Shown in pieces: positions 1 through 7,782 of a stretch of DNA of 64,000 nucleotides (positions within the stretch are counted from its first letter, which is position 1; every line of letters starts with the position of its first letter). The position numbers and the translations under genes were made by a program. The notes beneath the pieces are model-generated. The model worked only from the letters and a program-made list of their open reading frames with translations. It was not told the origin of the DNA and did not search any database. Where the stretch lies: NCBI GenBank assembly GCA_028292505.1, contig JAQGMF010000010.1, positions 310,001-374,000 of the forward strand, read 5' to 3'. This stretch comes from Rhodocyclales bacterium (lineage in GTDB: Bacteria > Pseudomonadota > Gammaproteobacteria > Burkholderiales > Rhodocyclaceae).

Positions 1-408
1 GCCGACACGCGGCCACCATTTACGCGCGGCGCTGTGTGGCGCAGGCGGCGAGGCAGCGGGGCGGGGCGGACGATTTGCCAACCAGGCAGCTGTCGCCGCG
101 GTGACGTCGTGGCCCAGCACCTCGGCGGCAGGCCTGCCGGCGTGAATCTCACCGATGACAGCATCATGTCGTGGTTGCTGCGCTACCTGGATGCGCGCGG
201 CCTCGGAGAGAAAACCCGCTTCGAGACTGGCCGGTGGCGCGAAAACCAGCGGCGCATATTCGGCCTGCGCAGTGCACGCCAGTTCGGCAAAGCGCGCCGT
301 CATCGCGACGGGTGCTTCGAAGCGTGGCACGCTGCGCAGCAGGCCGGCGAGGCGATCTTCGCCAGCGATGAAGCGCTCTACTATCCATTCGTTAGTTTCG
401 TTACTCAT
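1..408 (-). CDS. Probable anti-sigma / membrane-anchored regulator (partial, runs off left edge)
   Basis: An open frame begins at the ATG at 408 and continues past position 1, so only the first 136 residues are seen. It starts MSNETNEWIVERFIAGEDRL. Most of the visible part is predicted cytoplasmic and helical. It ends in a Pro/Ala linker followed by a basic-aromatic stretch (RKWWPRVG), the usual lead-in to a transmembrane helix that would lie outside the window. Its ATG overlaps the TGA of the ECF sigma gene (ATGA), so the two are translationally coupled. That position is typical of a cognate anti-sigma factor. No zinc-finger HxxxCxxC motif is visible, so the anti-sigma role rests on context only. 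Confidence 0.6.
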   Translation of the reverse strand, partial: MSNETNEWIVERFIAGEDRLAGLLRSVPRFEAPVAMTARFAELACTAQAEYAPLVFAPPASLEAGFLSEAARIQVAQQPRHDAVIGEIHAGRPAAEVLGHDVTAATAAWLANRPPRPAASPPAPHSAARKWWPRVG

Positions 409-971
409 GCCTGAGCCTCCAGGTCGCGTCGCAGGCGCGCAAAGGCGTAGCGCAAGCGACTCTTCACCGTCTCGAAGCCTTCGCCGACTGTGTGGGCGAT
501 TTCCTCCAGGCTCATGTCGCTGAAGAAGCGCAGCGCCACGACCTCGCGCTGTGCGGCGGGTAGTTGCAACAGCGCTTTGTGCACGCTTTGCAGGTTCTGG
601 CGCAGCAGCAGTTCCGCATCTGGCGAAAGATCTTCCGACGGCAATTGAAGATGCGCTTCGTCGATGGCTTCCTTGTGTTGTTCAAATGCGCTCTTGCGCG
701 CATCGAGCCAGGCGTTACGCGCGATCTGAAACAAGAAGGTGCGAAACGCAGCCTGCGGGCTGTAGTCCGCGCAACGCGTCATCAGTTTCACCCATGCCTT
801 CTGTGTCAGGTCCTCGGCCTCAGCAGTATTCCCTTGGCATAACCAGGCAACGAAGTTGAACAGCGCGCGATTGTGGCGGCGAAACAGTTCAGTGGCCGGA
901 CGTTCGATTACGCCATTGGCCACCAATACCATCAGGTCTTCGTCGGGTAGCTGGGTCAAGTCTTCGCTCAT
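405..971 (-). CDS. ECF-family RNA polymerase sigma factor
   Basis: 188-residue sigma-70 family protein with only regions 2 and 4. Region 2 includes AEAEDLTQKAWVKLM and FRTFLFQIARNAWLD (about residues 45-85). Region 4 includes LPAAQREVVALRFFSDMSLE and the helix-turn-helix ending VKSRLRYAFARLRRDL. I chose the ATG at 971 (MSEDLTQLPDEDL) because upstream in-frame codons overlap the neighbouring deacetylase gene and encode no conserved sequence. It would direct RNA polymerase to a small regulon under control of the overlapping downstream gene at 1-408. The stimulus cannot be read from the sequence. Confidence 0.9.
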   Translation of the reverse strand: MSEDLTQLPDEDLMVLVANGVIERPATELFRRHNRALFNFVAWLCQGNTAEAEDLTQKAWVKLMTRCADYSPQAAFRTFLFQIARNAWLDARKSAFEQHKEAIDEAHLQLPSEDLSPDAELLLRQNLQSVHKALLQLPAAQREVVALRFFSDMSLEEIAHTVGEGFETVKSRLRYAFARLRRDLEAQA

Positions 972-1065
972 GCGACGAGTATAGCGCCGCTGGGTGAGGT
1001 AAGACTTCAACGATTCAAGGTGGAAAGTCGGGTTGCTTAGCCTGAAAAGGCCACGCGCTACCGGC

Positions 1066-1980
1066 CTACACCTTGAGCTGCTCGATGTGCCGACATATCG
1101 CACCCGGCGTCGCCACCCAGATGTCGCCGCTGTCGCGCGCCGCCGCGATGTGCGCCAGGGCGCGACGCAAATGCCGCAGACGGTACGGCTGACCGACAAG
1201 GTAGGGATGCAGCGCAATGCCCATGACAAGTGGTTGACAGCGCGCCTGCTGCAACATCTCGTCGAAGTTGTCGACGATGAGCTGCGCGAAATCCTTGCCG
1301 TCCATTTGCCGCGCGATGATCATGGGAATGTCATTGACTTCCTGTGGATAGGGCAGCGCCCACAGGTTTTGCTCACTGCGGGTCCGCATCGCCACAGGCT
1401 GATCGTCGTGACACCAGTTGAGCGTGTAGGCATAGCCCGTCTCGGCAAGCAGGTCGGGCGTAAGGTGGCTCTCCGAAATCCACGGCGAGAGCCAGCCGGC
1501 AGGCGTCTGCCCGCTCTCCTGTTCGATACGCCGACGGCATGCGACGAGCAATTCGCGCTCGCCTTCCTCACCCAGTTCCGCCTGTCGTGTGGCGTTGCTG
1601 TGACCATGCGCGATCAGCTCGTCACCGCGCGCCACGCAGGCGCGCACGAGTTCCGGACAGTGATCGTAGAGCGCGGTGTTGATGATGGCCCCGGCCGGCA
1701 GCGAGAGGTCGTCGAATAGCTCCAGGCAACGCCACGCGCCTATGCGATTACCATATTCGCGCCACGCGTAGTTGAGCACGTCCGGTTCCGGCGACACGGG
1801 GCCGATCTTTGCGCCGAGGCCTTCGCCGAAAGCGAAATGCTCGATATTGAAACCGATGTACACGGCGAGCCGAGCACCGTTCGGCCAGCAATAATCGGTG
1901 CGGCGTGTGATGGGTGAATAGTCGAAACGTCCGTGCGCGGGCAATGGCTGCCGTGAAGGATCGCCTGCCGGCTTATTCAT
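1066..1980 (-). CDS. Polysaccharide deacetylase / PuuE-type amidohydrolase family protein
   Basis: 304-residue NodB-homology fold protein starting at ATG 1980 (MNKPAGDPS). Visible family features are YIGFNIEHFAFGEG near the N-terminus, the segment WRCLELFDDLSLPAGAIINT, and ELIAHGHSNATRQAE, a metal-binding H-x3 region as in the PuuE/chitin-deacetylase-like branch. This branch includes uricase-independent allantoinase (PuuE) and other C-N hydrolases, so the substrate may be a small amide rather than a glycan. The start overlaps the stop of the SnoaL-like gene upstream (ATGA), so they form one leftward operon. Together with the GGT-like, RidA and cyanase genes across the divergent promoter, the context points to nitrogen scavenging. 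That role is inferred. Confidence 0.75.
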   Translation of the reverse strand: MNKPAGDPSRQPLPAHGRFDYSPITRRTDYCWPNGARLAVYIGFNIEHFAFGEGLGAKIGPVSPEPDVLNYAWREYGNRIGAWRCLELFDDLSLPAGAIINTALYDHCPELVRACVARGDELIAHGHSNATRQAELGEEGERELLVACRRRIEQESGQTPAGWLSPWISESHLTPDLLAETGYAYTLNWCHDDQPVAMRTRSEQNLWALPYPQEVNDIPMIIARQMDGKDFAQLIVDNFDEMLQQARCQPLVMGIALHPYLVGQPYRLRHLRRALAHIAAARDSGDIWVATPGAICRHIEQLKV

Positions 1981-2396
1981 GGGCTCGCCAGTCCGGCACG
2001 CACCAGCAGCCACTCGGCGCTGTCGTTCCACACGTCCATCTGCACGATCAAGCCGTCACGCAACACGTAGCGATCGACATAGCGGTTGCCCTCGAACGGT
2101 GTGCCGTCTGGCCATTCGCCATACAGCGTGCCGCGATTATAGACGACGGCCTCGGCCGACGTCGCGCCGGCCACCACTTCGGTGCGTTCGAAGCGTTTTT
2201 TCACCCAGGCGTAACGTGTCGCGTTGAAGGCCGAGCATTCCGCGATGTCGCTCATTGCGCGCGCGCCGGTGAAGCGGATGCGGATGTCGGGCGAGACGAA
2301 ACGCCGCGCACCTTCTGGATCGGGAATCATGATGATGCGCAGAAATTCTTCGATGGTGGCGGCCGCTGTGACCGCGCTTTCCTGTGGTCCTGTCAT
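1977..2396 (-). CDS. SnoaL/NTF2-like small protein
   Basis: 139-residue protein of the NTF2-like superfamily (alpha+beta cone fold). Supporting features are a helical start (AAATIEEFLRIIMIPDPEGA), a conserved F-x-S-P-D-I-x-I-x-F-T-G strand, and terminal strands NRYVDRYVLRDGLIVQMDVW. ATG 2396 (MTGPQES) is preferred because GGAG lies 7 bases upstream; an in-frame ATG at 2414 is possible. The gene is translationally coupled (ATGA) to the deacetylase. Family members are isomerases, hydrolases or ligand binders; no catalytic residues can be assigned here. It is the first gene of the leftward arm reading from the palindrome at 2467-2484. Confidence 0.75.
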   Translation of the reverse strand: MTGPQESAVTAAATIEEFLRIIMIPDPEGARRFVSPDIRIRFTGARAMSDIAECSAFNATRYAWVKKRFERTEVVAGATSAEAVVYNRGTLYGEWPDGTPFEGNRYVDRYVLRDGLIVQMDVWNDSAEWLLVRAGLASP

Positions 2397-2466
2397 GGGG
2401 TTCTCCAGCAACATTGCAACCACCCGACGTGCAGGTGCCATGATCCACGCTAATGCCCGGCTTGTC

Positions 2467-2484
2467 TGTAGTAGTCGTACTACA
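2467..2484. promoter_or_regulatory. Palindromic operator candidate between divergent operons
   Basis: TGTAGTA-GTCG-TACTACA is a perfect 7-bp inverted repeat with a 4-bp centre. It lies between the leftward start at 2396 and the rightward start at 2569, the only non-coding gap between the two arms. GT-x-GTAC-x-AC-like dyads are typical of GntR (FCD) repressors, so a GntR-type regulator encoded elsewhere is a reasonable guess. No regulator gene is adjacent. Confidence 0.5.
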
Positions 2485-2568
2485 GCGTTTGCGCCATCAA
2501 AGTGCTAGGCTCGCAGCACGCCTTTGCGCCCCTGTTTTGCGCCCTGTTATCACCGCCAAGAGACCTCC

Positions 2569-4227
2569 ATGCCGCAGACACTTCGTACCCAGACCTCGCG
2601 CGGCGGCATGTTCACAGCGCCGCACTTTCTCGCCGCACGCAGTGGCGCCGCCGTCCTGCGCGAAGGCGGCAATGCCGTCGAAGCGATGGTCGCCGCCGCG
2701 GCCACGATTGCGGTCGTCTATCCGCACATGAACGGTATCGGCGGCGACGGCTTCTGGCTCATCGCCGAGCCCGGCAAGCCACCGGTCGCCATTCGTGCGT
2801 GCGGTCAGGCGGCGGCGCTCGCCACACGCGACTTCTATGCTGCGCATGATGACAAAATCATACCGACGCGCGGACCTCGCGCCGCGCTCACCGTGGCGGG
2901 CGCCATCGGCGGCTGGCATGCTGCGCTCGAACATGCCGCGCAATGGGACAGGCCATCGCGCCAAAGTCTGCCGCTGTCGCGCCTGCTGCGCGATGCCATC
3001 GACTATGCGCGCAACGGCGTCGCGGTCACGCGTTCGCAAATGGCGCTGACGCAAAGCAAGTGGCACGAGTTGCAATACGTTCCCGGTTTCGCCGCAACCT
3101 TTGCGCCGAACCACAGTCATTCCATTGGCATTACCAGCTTGCCGCAAGCGGGCGACATGCAAACGCAGCCTCGCCTTGCCAGCACGCTCGAACAACTCAT
3201 CCGCGCCGGCCTCGACGACTACTATCGTGGCGATCTCGCACGCAGCATCGCCGAAGACCTGGGGGCGCTCGGCAGCCCGCTGCGCCCCGCCGATCTGGCC
3301 GCTTACCGCGCCATGCAGGTTGCGCCGCTGTCCGTCGAGCTGGCAGTCGGCCGCGTCTTCAACCATCCGCCACCCACCCAAGGCGTCAGCTCGCTGGCCA
3401 TTCTCGGCATCTTCGAACGTCTCGGTATGCCAGGGCATGAGGCGGAGAGCTTTGCCCATCTGCACGGCCTGATCGAATCCACCAAGCGCGCCTTTCGCTG
3501 GCGCAACAGCCATGTCGGCGATCCCGACGTCATGCACACCAATGCGTCGACAAATCCGATCGTCAACCCGTCGGCTTTCCTCGCCCCCGAATCGCTGGCC
3601 TTCGAGGCCGCGCAGATCGACATGCACCGCGCCGCGCCCTGGCCGGAGATCGCCAAGCCGGGCGACACGATCTGGATGGGTGCTGCCGATAGTTCGGGCC
3701 GTGTCGTGAGCTATATCCAGAGCGTGTTCTGGGAATTCGGCAGCGGCGTTGTGCTCGACGAATCCGGCGTGCAATGGCAGAACCGTGGTGCCAGCTTCAC
3801 GCTGCACGACGGGCCCAACGCACTCGCTCCCGGCCGTCTTCCTTTCCACACTCTCAACCCGGCGCTGGCCCAGCTCAAGGACGGCCGCGTCATCGCCTAC
3901 GGCACGATGGGCGGCGAGGGCCAGCCACAGACGCAGAGCGCGGTATTCAGTCGTCATGTGCTCTTCGGCCAGGACCTGCAATCGGCCATCAGCGCGCCGC
4001 GCTGGTTGCTGGGCAAGACCTGGGGCGAAGACTCGACCACGCTCAAACTCGAATCGCGCTTTCCTGAGGAGCTCGTCGCGCAGCTCATCGCCGCAGGCCA
4101 CGCCGTACAAATGCTTGGCGACTACGAGGACACGATGGGACATGCGGGCGCGGTATCGCTACACGCGGATGGTTCGATGGAAGGCGCGACCGATCCACGC
4201 TCCGACGGGGAATGTTGCGGTCTCTAA
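2569..4227 (+). CDS. Gamma-glutamyltransferase-family amidohydrolase (HpxW/YwrD-like)
   Basis: 552-residue Ntn-hydrolase proenzyme. The autocleavage/catalytic threonine is T367 in GDT-IWMGAAD. Classical GGTs have a Thr-Thr-His at this point, whereas YwrD and oxamate amidohydrolase HpxW types diverge after the first Thr as here. Other family blocks are NGIGGDGFW (about residue 58), NRGASFTL, PGRLPFHTLNPALA and TMGGEGQPQTQ. The C-terminus AGATDPRSDG-like block (ATDPRSDGECCGL) closes the small subunit. There is no clear signal peptide, so it is probably cytoplasmic. ATG 2569 is preceded by AAGAGA. RidA and cyanase genes lie downstream on the same strand. An amide- or oxamate-hydrolysing role fits this context better than glutathione turnover, but this is inference. 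Confidence 0.85.
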   Translation: MPQTLRTQTSRGGMFTAPHFLAARSGAAVLREGGNAVEAMVAAAATIAVVYPHMNGIGGDGFWLIAEPGKPPVAIRACGQAAALATRDFYAAHDDKIIPTRGPRAALTVAGAIGGWHAALEHAAQWDRPSRQSLPLSRLLRDAIDYARNGVAVTRSQMALTQSKWHELQYVPGFAATFAPNHSHSIGITSLPQAGDMQTQPRLASTLEQLIRAGLDDYYRGDLARSIAEDLGALGSPLRPADLAAYRAMQVAPLSVELAVGRVFNHPPPTQGVSSLAILGIFERLGMPGHEAESFAHLHGLIESTKRAFRWRNSHVGDPDVMHTNASTNPIVNPSAFLAPESLAFEAAQIDMHRAAPWPEIAKPGDTIWMGAADSSGRVVSYIQSVFWEFGSGVVLDESGVQWQNRGASFTLHDGPNALAPGRLPFHTLNPALAQLKDGRVIAYGTMGGEGQPQTQSAVFSRHVLFGQDLQSAISAPRWLLGKTWGEDSTTLKLESRFPEELVAQLIAAGHAVQMLGDYEDTMGHAGAVSLHADGSMEGATDPRSDGECCGL

Positions 4228-4259
4228 TTTTAGCAAACACTTTGACGACGATATTCATC

Positions 4260-4742
4260 ATGGCCCAATCAAGAGAAGAACTGTTCCAAGCGACGCTGCA
4301 AAGCCTCGACATCGCATTCGAAGACGAAATACGTGGCGGCGCGAACTATGAAGCCGCTATCGAAGACGCGGGGCAGTTCTATGTAAGTGGCATGATCCCG
4401 CGCATGCACGGCAAAATCGTCGTAACCGGCCGTGTCGGCGAGACATGTTCATTGCAGGACGCGCGCCGCGCGGCGCAGATCTGCGTGTTGCGCGGCGTCG
4501 CCCTGATGCGTCAATCGCTCGGCTCGCTGGATCGCATCAAGCGCATCCTGCGGGTGAATGTTTACGTGCAGAGCGCCGCGGAGTTCACGCAGCAAAGCGA
4601 AGTCGCCGATGCTGCCTCCGACATTCTCTACGCAGTCTTCGCACCCGACGGCGGCCACACGCGCACCTCGGTCGGGGTCTACCAGTTGCCGAAGAACGCC
4701 GCGGTCGAGATCGACATGCTGGCAGCCGTTCATGACATTTGA
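4260..4742 (+). CDS. RidA/YjgF/UK114 family protein
   Basis: 160-residue member of the longer RidA subgroup. Conserved elements are GQFYVSGMIPR, LDRIKRILRVNVYVQS and HTRTSVGVYQLPKNAAVEID, where the Arg (of TRTS) matches the ligand-carboxylate-binding arginine of RidA. Family members deaminate reactive enamine/imine intermediates or hydrolyse carbamates (RutC-like). ATG 4260 follows the stop of the GGT-like gene by 32 bases, so the two are probably co-transcribed. Its neighbours (amidohydrolase and cyanase) suggest clearing of reactive nitrogen intermediates in the same pathway. Confidence 0.85.
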   Translation: MAQSREELFQATLQSLDIAFEDEIRGGANYEAAIEDAGQFYVSGMIPRMHGKIVVTGRVGETCSLQDARRAAQICVLRGVALMRQSLGSLDRIKRILRVNVYVQSAAEFTQQSEVADAASDILYAVFAPDGGHTRTSVGVYQLPKNAAVEIDMLAAVHDI

Positions 4743-4785
4743 GAATTACTGAAGTCCTTTTCAATCACTGCAAGGAGTCCATGCC

Positions 4786-5229
4786 ATGAACCGCAATGAC
4801 GTCACCGAACTCATCGTTACGAAGAAGATCCAGAAGAAACTCACCTGGAACAAACTCGCCGAGGTTATCGGCCTCAGCAAGGAATGGACGACGGCCGCGC
4901 TATTGGGGCAAATGACTTTGACATATGAGCAGGCCACGGCTGTCGGCGCAGCACTCGACCTGCCCGATGAAGCCGTAGCGCTGCTGCAGGTCGTTCCCTA
5001 CAAAGGCTCGCTGCCCACCGCCGTGCCGACCGATCCGCTGATCTATCGCTTTTACGAACTGGTCAGTGTTTATGGCACGACTTTCAAGGAACTCATCCAC
5101 GATGAGTTCGGCGACGGCATCATGAGCGCCATTGACTTCAAGATGGATCTGCAGCGCGAGCCGAATCCCGCCGGAGATCGAGTCAGCATCACGATGAGTG
5201 GCAAGTTTCTGCCTTATAAGACCTATTAA
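4786..5229 (+). CDS. cynS: Cyanate hydratase (cyanase)
   Basis: 147-residue enzyme that converts cyanate and bicarbonate to ammonia and CO2. It has an N-terminal helix-turn-helix-like domain ([20 protein letters not shown]) and the C-terminal catalytic domain. The catalytic triad is present as R88, E91 (in LIYRFYELV) and S114 (GIMSAIDF), with the same spacing as E. coli R96/E99/S122. AAGGAG precedes ATG 4786. Unlike E. coli there is no cynT carbonic anhydrase or cynX beside it. It sits instead downstream of the amidohydrolase and RidA genes, so cyanate or carbamoyl-type products may arise in that pathway. Confidence 0.95.
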   Translation: MNRNDVTELIVTKKIQKKLTWNKLAEVIGLSKEWTTAALLGQMTLTYEQATAVGAALDLPDEAVALLQVVPYKGSLPTAVPTDPLIYRFYELVSVYGTTFKELIHDEFGDGIMSAIDFKMDLQREPNPAGDRVSITMSGKFLPYKTY

Positions 5230-5246
5230 CGCCGATATGCCTGATC

Positions 5247-5332
5247 GTAGGGCGCAGTGAGCACCGCGAACTGCACCACACCACGCGCACAAATTGTGCG
5301 AGCCATTCGGCGGAGTTTGCACTCCGCGCTAC
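5247..5332. repeat. Dispersed palindromic intergenic repeat, family B (copy 1)
   Basis: Begins GTAGGGCGCAGT and ends ACTCCGCGCTAC, roughly inverted termini. It contains a perfect 7-bp hairpin GCGGAGT-TTGC-ACTCCGC (5310-5327) and a CGCAC-AAATT-GTGCG hairpin (5286-5300). It shares CATTCGGCGGAGT with the copy at 54456-54522 in inverted orientation. It fills the gap between cynS and the DUF1348 gene. Confidence 0.65.
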
Positions 5333-5345
5333 CAGAGTATTTGCC

Positions 5346-5819
5346 ATGAACACTGCCGCCCGCCCGCCGCTTCCACCCTTCAGCTTCGAAACTGCTGCGC
5401 AGAAAGTTCGCATGGCGGAGGACGCATGGAACTCACGCGATCCCGAACGCGTGGCGCTTGCCTACACGCCGGATAGCGTCTGGCGCAATCGCGCGGAATT
5501 CCTGCATGGCCGCGCAGCCATCGTCGCCTTTCTTACGCGAAAATGGGCCAAGGAACTGGAATATCGTCTCATCAAGGAAATCTGGGCATGGCATGACAAT
5601 CGCATTGCCGTGCGCTTCGCCTACGAGTGGCATGATGACAGCGGTAAGTGGCATCGCGCCTATGGCAATGAGAACTGGGAGTTCGACAGCAACGGTCTCA
5701 TGCAGCGGCGTATTGCCAGCATCAACGACCTGCCGATCGCGGAATCAGAACGCAAATTTCATTGGCCGCAGGGGCGGCGACCGGATGAACATGCGGGGTT
5801 GTCGGAGTTGGGGCTTTGA
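5346..5819 (+). CDS. DUF1348 family NTF2-like protein
   Basis: 157 residues with the DUF1348 signature: [70 protein letters not shown] and [13 protein letters not shown]. The fold is a single NTF2-like domain. It is cytoplasmic, with no known reaction. It lies 116 bases downstream of cynS on the same strand, but a repeat element occupies the gap, so co-transcription is uncertain. Confidence 0.85.
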   Translation: MNTAARPPLPPFSFETAAQKVRMAEDAWNSRDPERVALAYTPDSVWRNRAEFLHGRAAIVAFLTRKWAKELEYRLIKEIWAWHDNRIAVRFAYEWHDDSGKWHRAYGNENWEFDSNGLMQRRIASINDLPIAESERKFHWPQGRRPDEHAGLSELGL

Positions 5820-5848
5820 AGCTTGACTGTCGACGTCACCCCGCTATG

Positions 5849-6937
5849 TCATTCCGATATGTCATCCCGCGTCAAGATCGCATTCAACGCCACATTGATG
5901 TAGTAATTCGCACGCCCGATTTTCTTCTTCTCTACAAAACCACCTTCCGTCAATGCGGCAAGATATTTGGCTGCGGTAAGCCGTGAAACCTTGAGATCGT
6001 GCTCGATGAATTCGATCTTGGTGTACGGGTGATTGAAGAGGCCGTTGATGAGATCCTGACTATAGAATTTGTATGCCGTTCGGATACGATGCTTGTAATC
6101 CATGAGCGCGTCGCGGATAGCAGTCACGGTATCGATGGTGTGTTGCGCAGTCTCTTCAACCGCAGTGAGCATGTAGAGCACCCATTCCTCCCAACCATGG
6201 TCATCGCGCGCGCTTTGCAATAGGCGGTAGTAATCGGGCTTGGTGCGCACGATGTGGCGTGAGAGGTAGAGCAAAGGGATGTCGAGCAAACCTTTCTGCA
6301 CGAGGTAGAGCACGTTGACGATGCGCCCGGTGCGGCCATTGCCATCGTAGAAGGGGTGAATGCTCTCGAACTGATGATGGATGATCGCCATTTTGATCAG
6401 CGGGTCTGCGTCAAAAACCTGATCGTCATTGATGAAGCTTTCGAGGTCGCTCATAAGCGCGACGATGGTGTCGGGGTCTTGCGGTGGGGTGTAGACCGTC
6501 TCGCCGAGATTGTTCTTGAGCACCGTGCCAGGAAGCTTGCGAAAACCCCCGCTGTTCCTTTCCAGCGTTCGCTGAATTGCAACAATGTGATTGGCTGTGA
6601 GCAGGCCGGTGCTCATGACCAGTTCATGACCCATGCGTAAGGCCTGAATGTAGTGACGTACCTCCTTGGCTGCGGGATTGCTGATCAGGTAAGGGAAGGC
6701 ATCGTTCCTGAAAAGCTCGTCGTGAGTGATGACGATGCTTTCGATAGCCGAGCTGTCCTTGGCTTCCTGCATGCCCAGTGTGTTGATCAGGATGCCTTCG
6801 TTGGGAATTGAAGCGGCGAGACCCTTCAATTCAGCCAGCTTGCGGCTCGCCGTAGCGACCTTCTTGAGAATGGCCGTAGTCTCGAACTGAGCGGGCGTAA
6901 GACGGTTCAGCTCGGTGAGCAGATTCGTGATCGTCAT
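5849..6937 (-). CDS. Fic domain protein (AMP-transferase) with C-terminal winged helix
   Basis: 362-residue protein. The Fic core motif HPFYDGNGRTGR (residues 194-205) is fully canonical, including the catalytic His. An inhibitory-helix motif SSAIES (62-67) matches the (S/T)xxxE pattern of class II Fic proteins, whose Glu blocks ATP gamma-phosphate placement until relieved. The C-terminal 70 residues (TKIEFIEHDLKVSRLTAAKY, FVEKKKIGRANYYI) form a winged helix, common in regulator-like Fic proteins. It would adenylylate a target protein, possibly itself. No antitoxin gene is adjacent because inhibition is built in. Its promoter holds two inverted repeats and is markedly AT-rich. Confidence 0.93.
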   Translation of the reverse strand: MTITNLLTELNRLTPAQFETTAILKKVATASRKLAELKGLAASIPNEGILINTLGMQEAKDSSAIESIVITHDELFRNDAFPYLISNPAAKEVRHYIQALRMGHELVMSTGLLTANHIVAIQRTLERNSGGFRKLPGTVLKNNLGETVYTPPQDPDTIVALMSDLESFINDDQVFDADPLIKMAIIHHQFESIHPFYDGNGRTGRIVNVLYLVQKGLLDIPLLYLSRHIVRTKPDYYRLLQSARDDHGWEEWVLYMLTAVEETAQHTIDTVTAIRDALMDYKHRIRTAYKFYSQDLINGLFNHPYTKIEFIEHDLKVSRLTAAKYLAALTEGGFVEKKKIGRANYYINVALNAILTRDDISE

Positions 6938-6958
6938 GGTTATAGGAAGAGGTGATTG

Positions 6959-7032
6959 CTATACATGCTTTGGCAACATGCATAGAAAATAGCTTTTTTC
7001 TATACATTTGTCTTGCGATATGTATAGAAAAA
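6959..7032. promoter_or_regulatory. Double inverted-repeat operator in the fic promoter
   Basis: Two dyads built from the same half-site. The outer one, TTTTTCTATACAT (6995-7007) and ATGTATAGAAAAA (7020-7032), is a perfect 13-bp repeat with a 12-bp centre. The inner one, CTATACATG (6959-6967) and CATGCATAG (6977-6985), has one mismatch. All four half-sites share CTATRCAT. The region is far more AT-rich than its surroundings and lies directly upstream of fic (start 6937). Autoregulation through the winged helix is possible but unproven. Confidence 0.6.
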
Positions 7033-7058
7033 TGTCATTTCCTATATATTTATGAGCG

Positions 7059-7781
7059 CTAAACCCCCCAAACCCCCTGCGCCACCATTTGCTTCGTTGC
7101 CGCCTCGGCCCAGCCACGATTCGCCGCCGGACTCGCCGGGCTCGGGTGCAGCACGCGGCCGTAGCGCACATCGAGACCCACGCAGGCAAGCCGCGCGCGG
7201 TCTTCCGCCCAGGCGCCGACGCCAATGACCCATTCGGGCGCCAGGGTTTCCACCATGGTGCGCAAATGCTCATCGCATGCAGCCAGCAAGGGGAGCTGTT
7301 CCCTCGCCGGTAGTTTGTCGGGCGTTGCATTGCGGCCTTCCTCGAAGAATGCAAGCGGGCAATAGTTGGCGACGAAGTGATCGGCGAAGAAGGCTTCTGC
7401 CGTGCCGAAGCGTTGCGCGAAGAGTCCCCACAAGCGACGGCCGCTGACCTCCGAACGTGGACAGGCAAAACCTTCGATCGGACGCTTGGGATTCTGCTCG
7501 GTCGGCAAGTTGACCTCCGCCTCGATATTCATCCAGTCGCGCACGGCAGCGATCTCGCCGAACGGTACCCCCGTCTGCACCATGCCGAACGGGCCAGGAT
7601 TCATGCCGACAAAAATGACTTTCTTGCCGCTCTTGCCGTAGCGACGCAGGTAGATCTCGTGCGGCGCCCAGGCATAGTCGAGCGGATTGTAGATGTGGGT
7701 GATGGGCGCGGCGAAGCGCATGGCGCCGACTTTGGCGGAGAGGCTGTTGGCAGCGACGATGAGCGTGTCGGCTTTATTCAT
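7059..7781 (-). CDS. SMUG1-type uracil-DNA glycosylase
   Basis: 240-residue base-excision enzyme. The diagnostic SMUG1 motif GMNPGPFGMVQTGVPFGE is at residues 59-76, with the Asn in the water-activating position. The second motif HPSPASPAAN (about 212-221) carries the catalytic His. It removes uracil and some oxidised pyrimidines from DNA. Bacterial SMUG1 proteins are uncommon compared with Ung. It is followed upstream on the same strand by ampG, with only 1 base between the ampG stop and this start, so they are probably one transcript. Confidence 0.93.
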   Translation of the reverse strand: MNKADTLIVAANSLSAKVGAMRFAAPITHIYNPLDYAWAPHEIYLRRYGKSGKKVIFVGMNPGPFGMVQTGVPFGEIAAVRDWMNIEAEVNLPTEQNPKRPIEGFACPRSEVSGRRLWGLFAQRFGTAEAFFADHFVANYCPLAFFEEGRNATPDKLPAREQLPLLAACDEHLRTMVETLAPEWVIGVGAWAEDRARLACVGLDVRYGRVLHPSPASPAANRGWAEAATKQMVAQGVWGV

Positions 7782-7782
7782 T

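Noticed and set aside
2497-4143. 548-residue minus-strand frame opposite the GGT-like gene
   Set aside because: Arg/Gly/Ala-rich with no domain; the plus frame is a clear GGT-family enzyme with catalytic Thr.
6959-7060. AT-rich repeats upstream of fic considered as a CRISPR or iteron array
   Set aside because: Only two dyads, no regular spacer unit, no cas or rep genes nearby; better read as operators.
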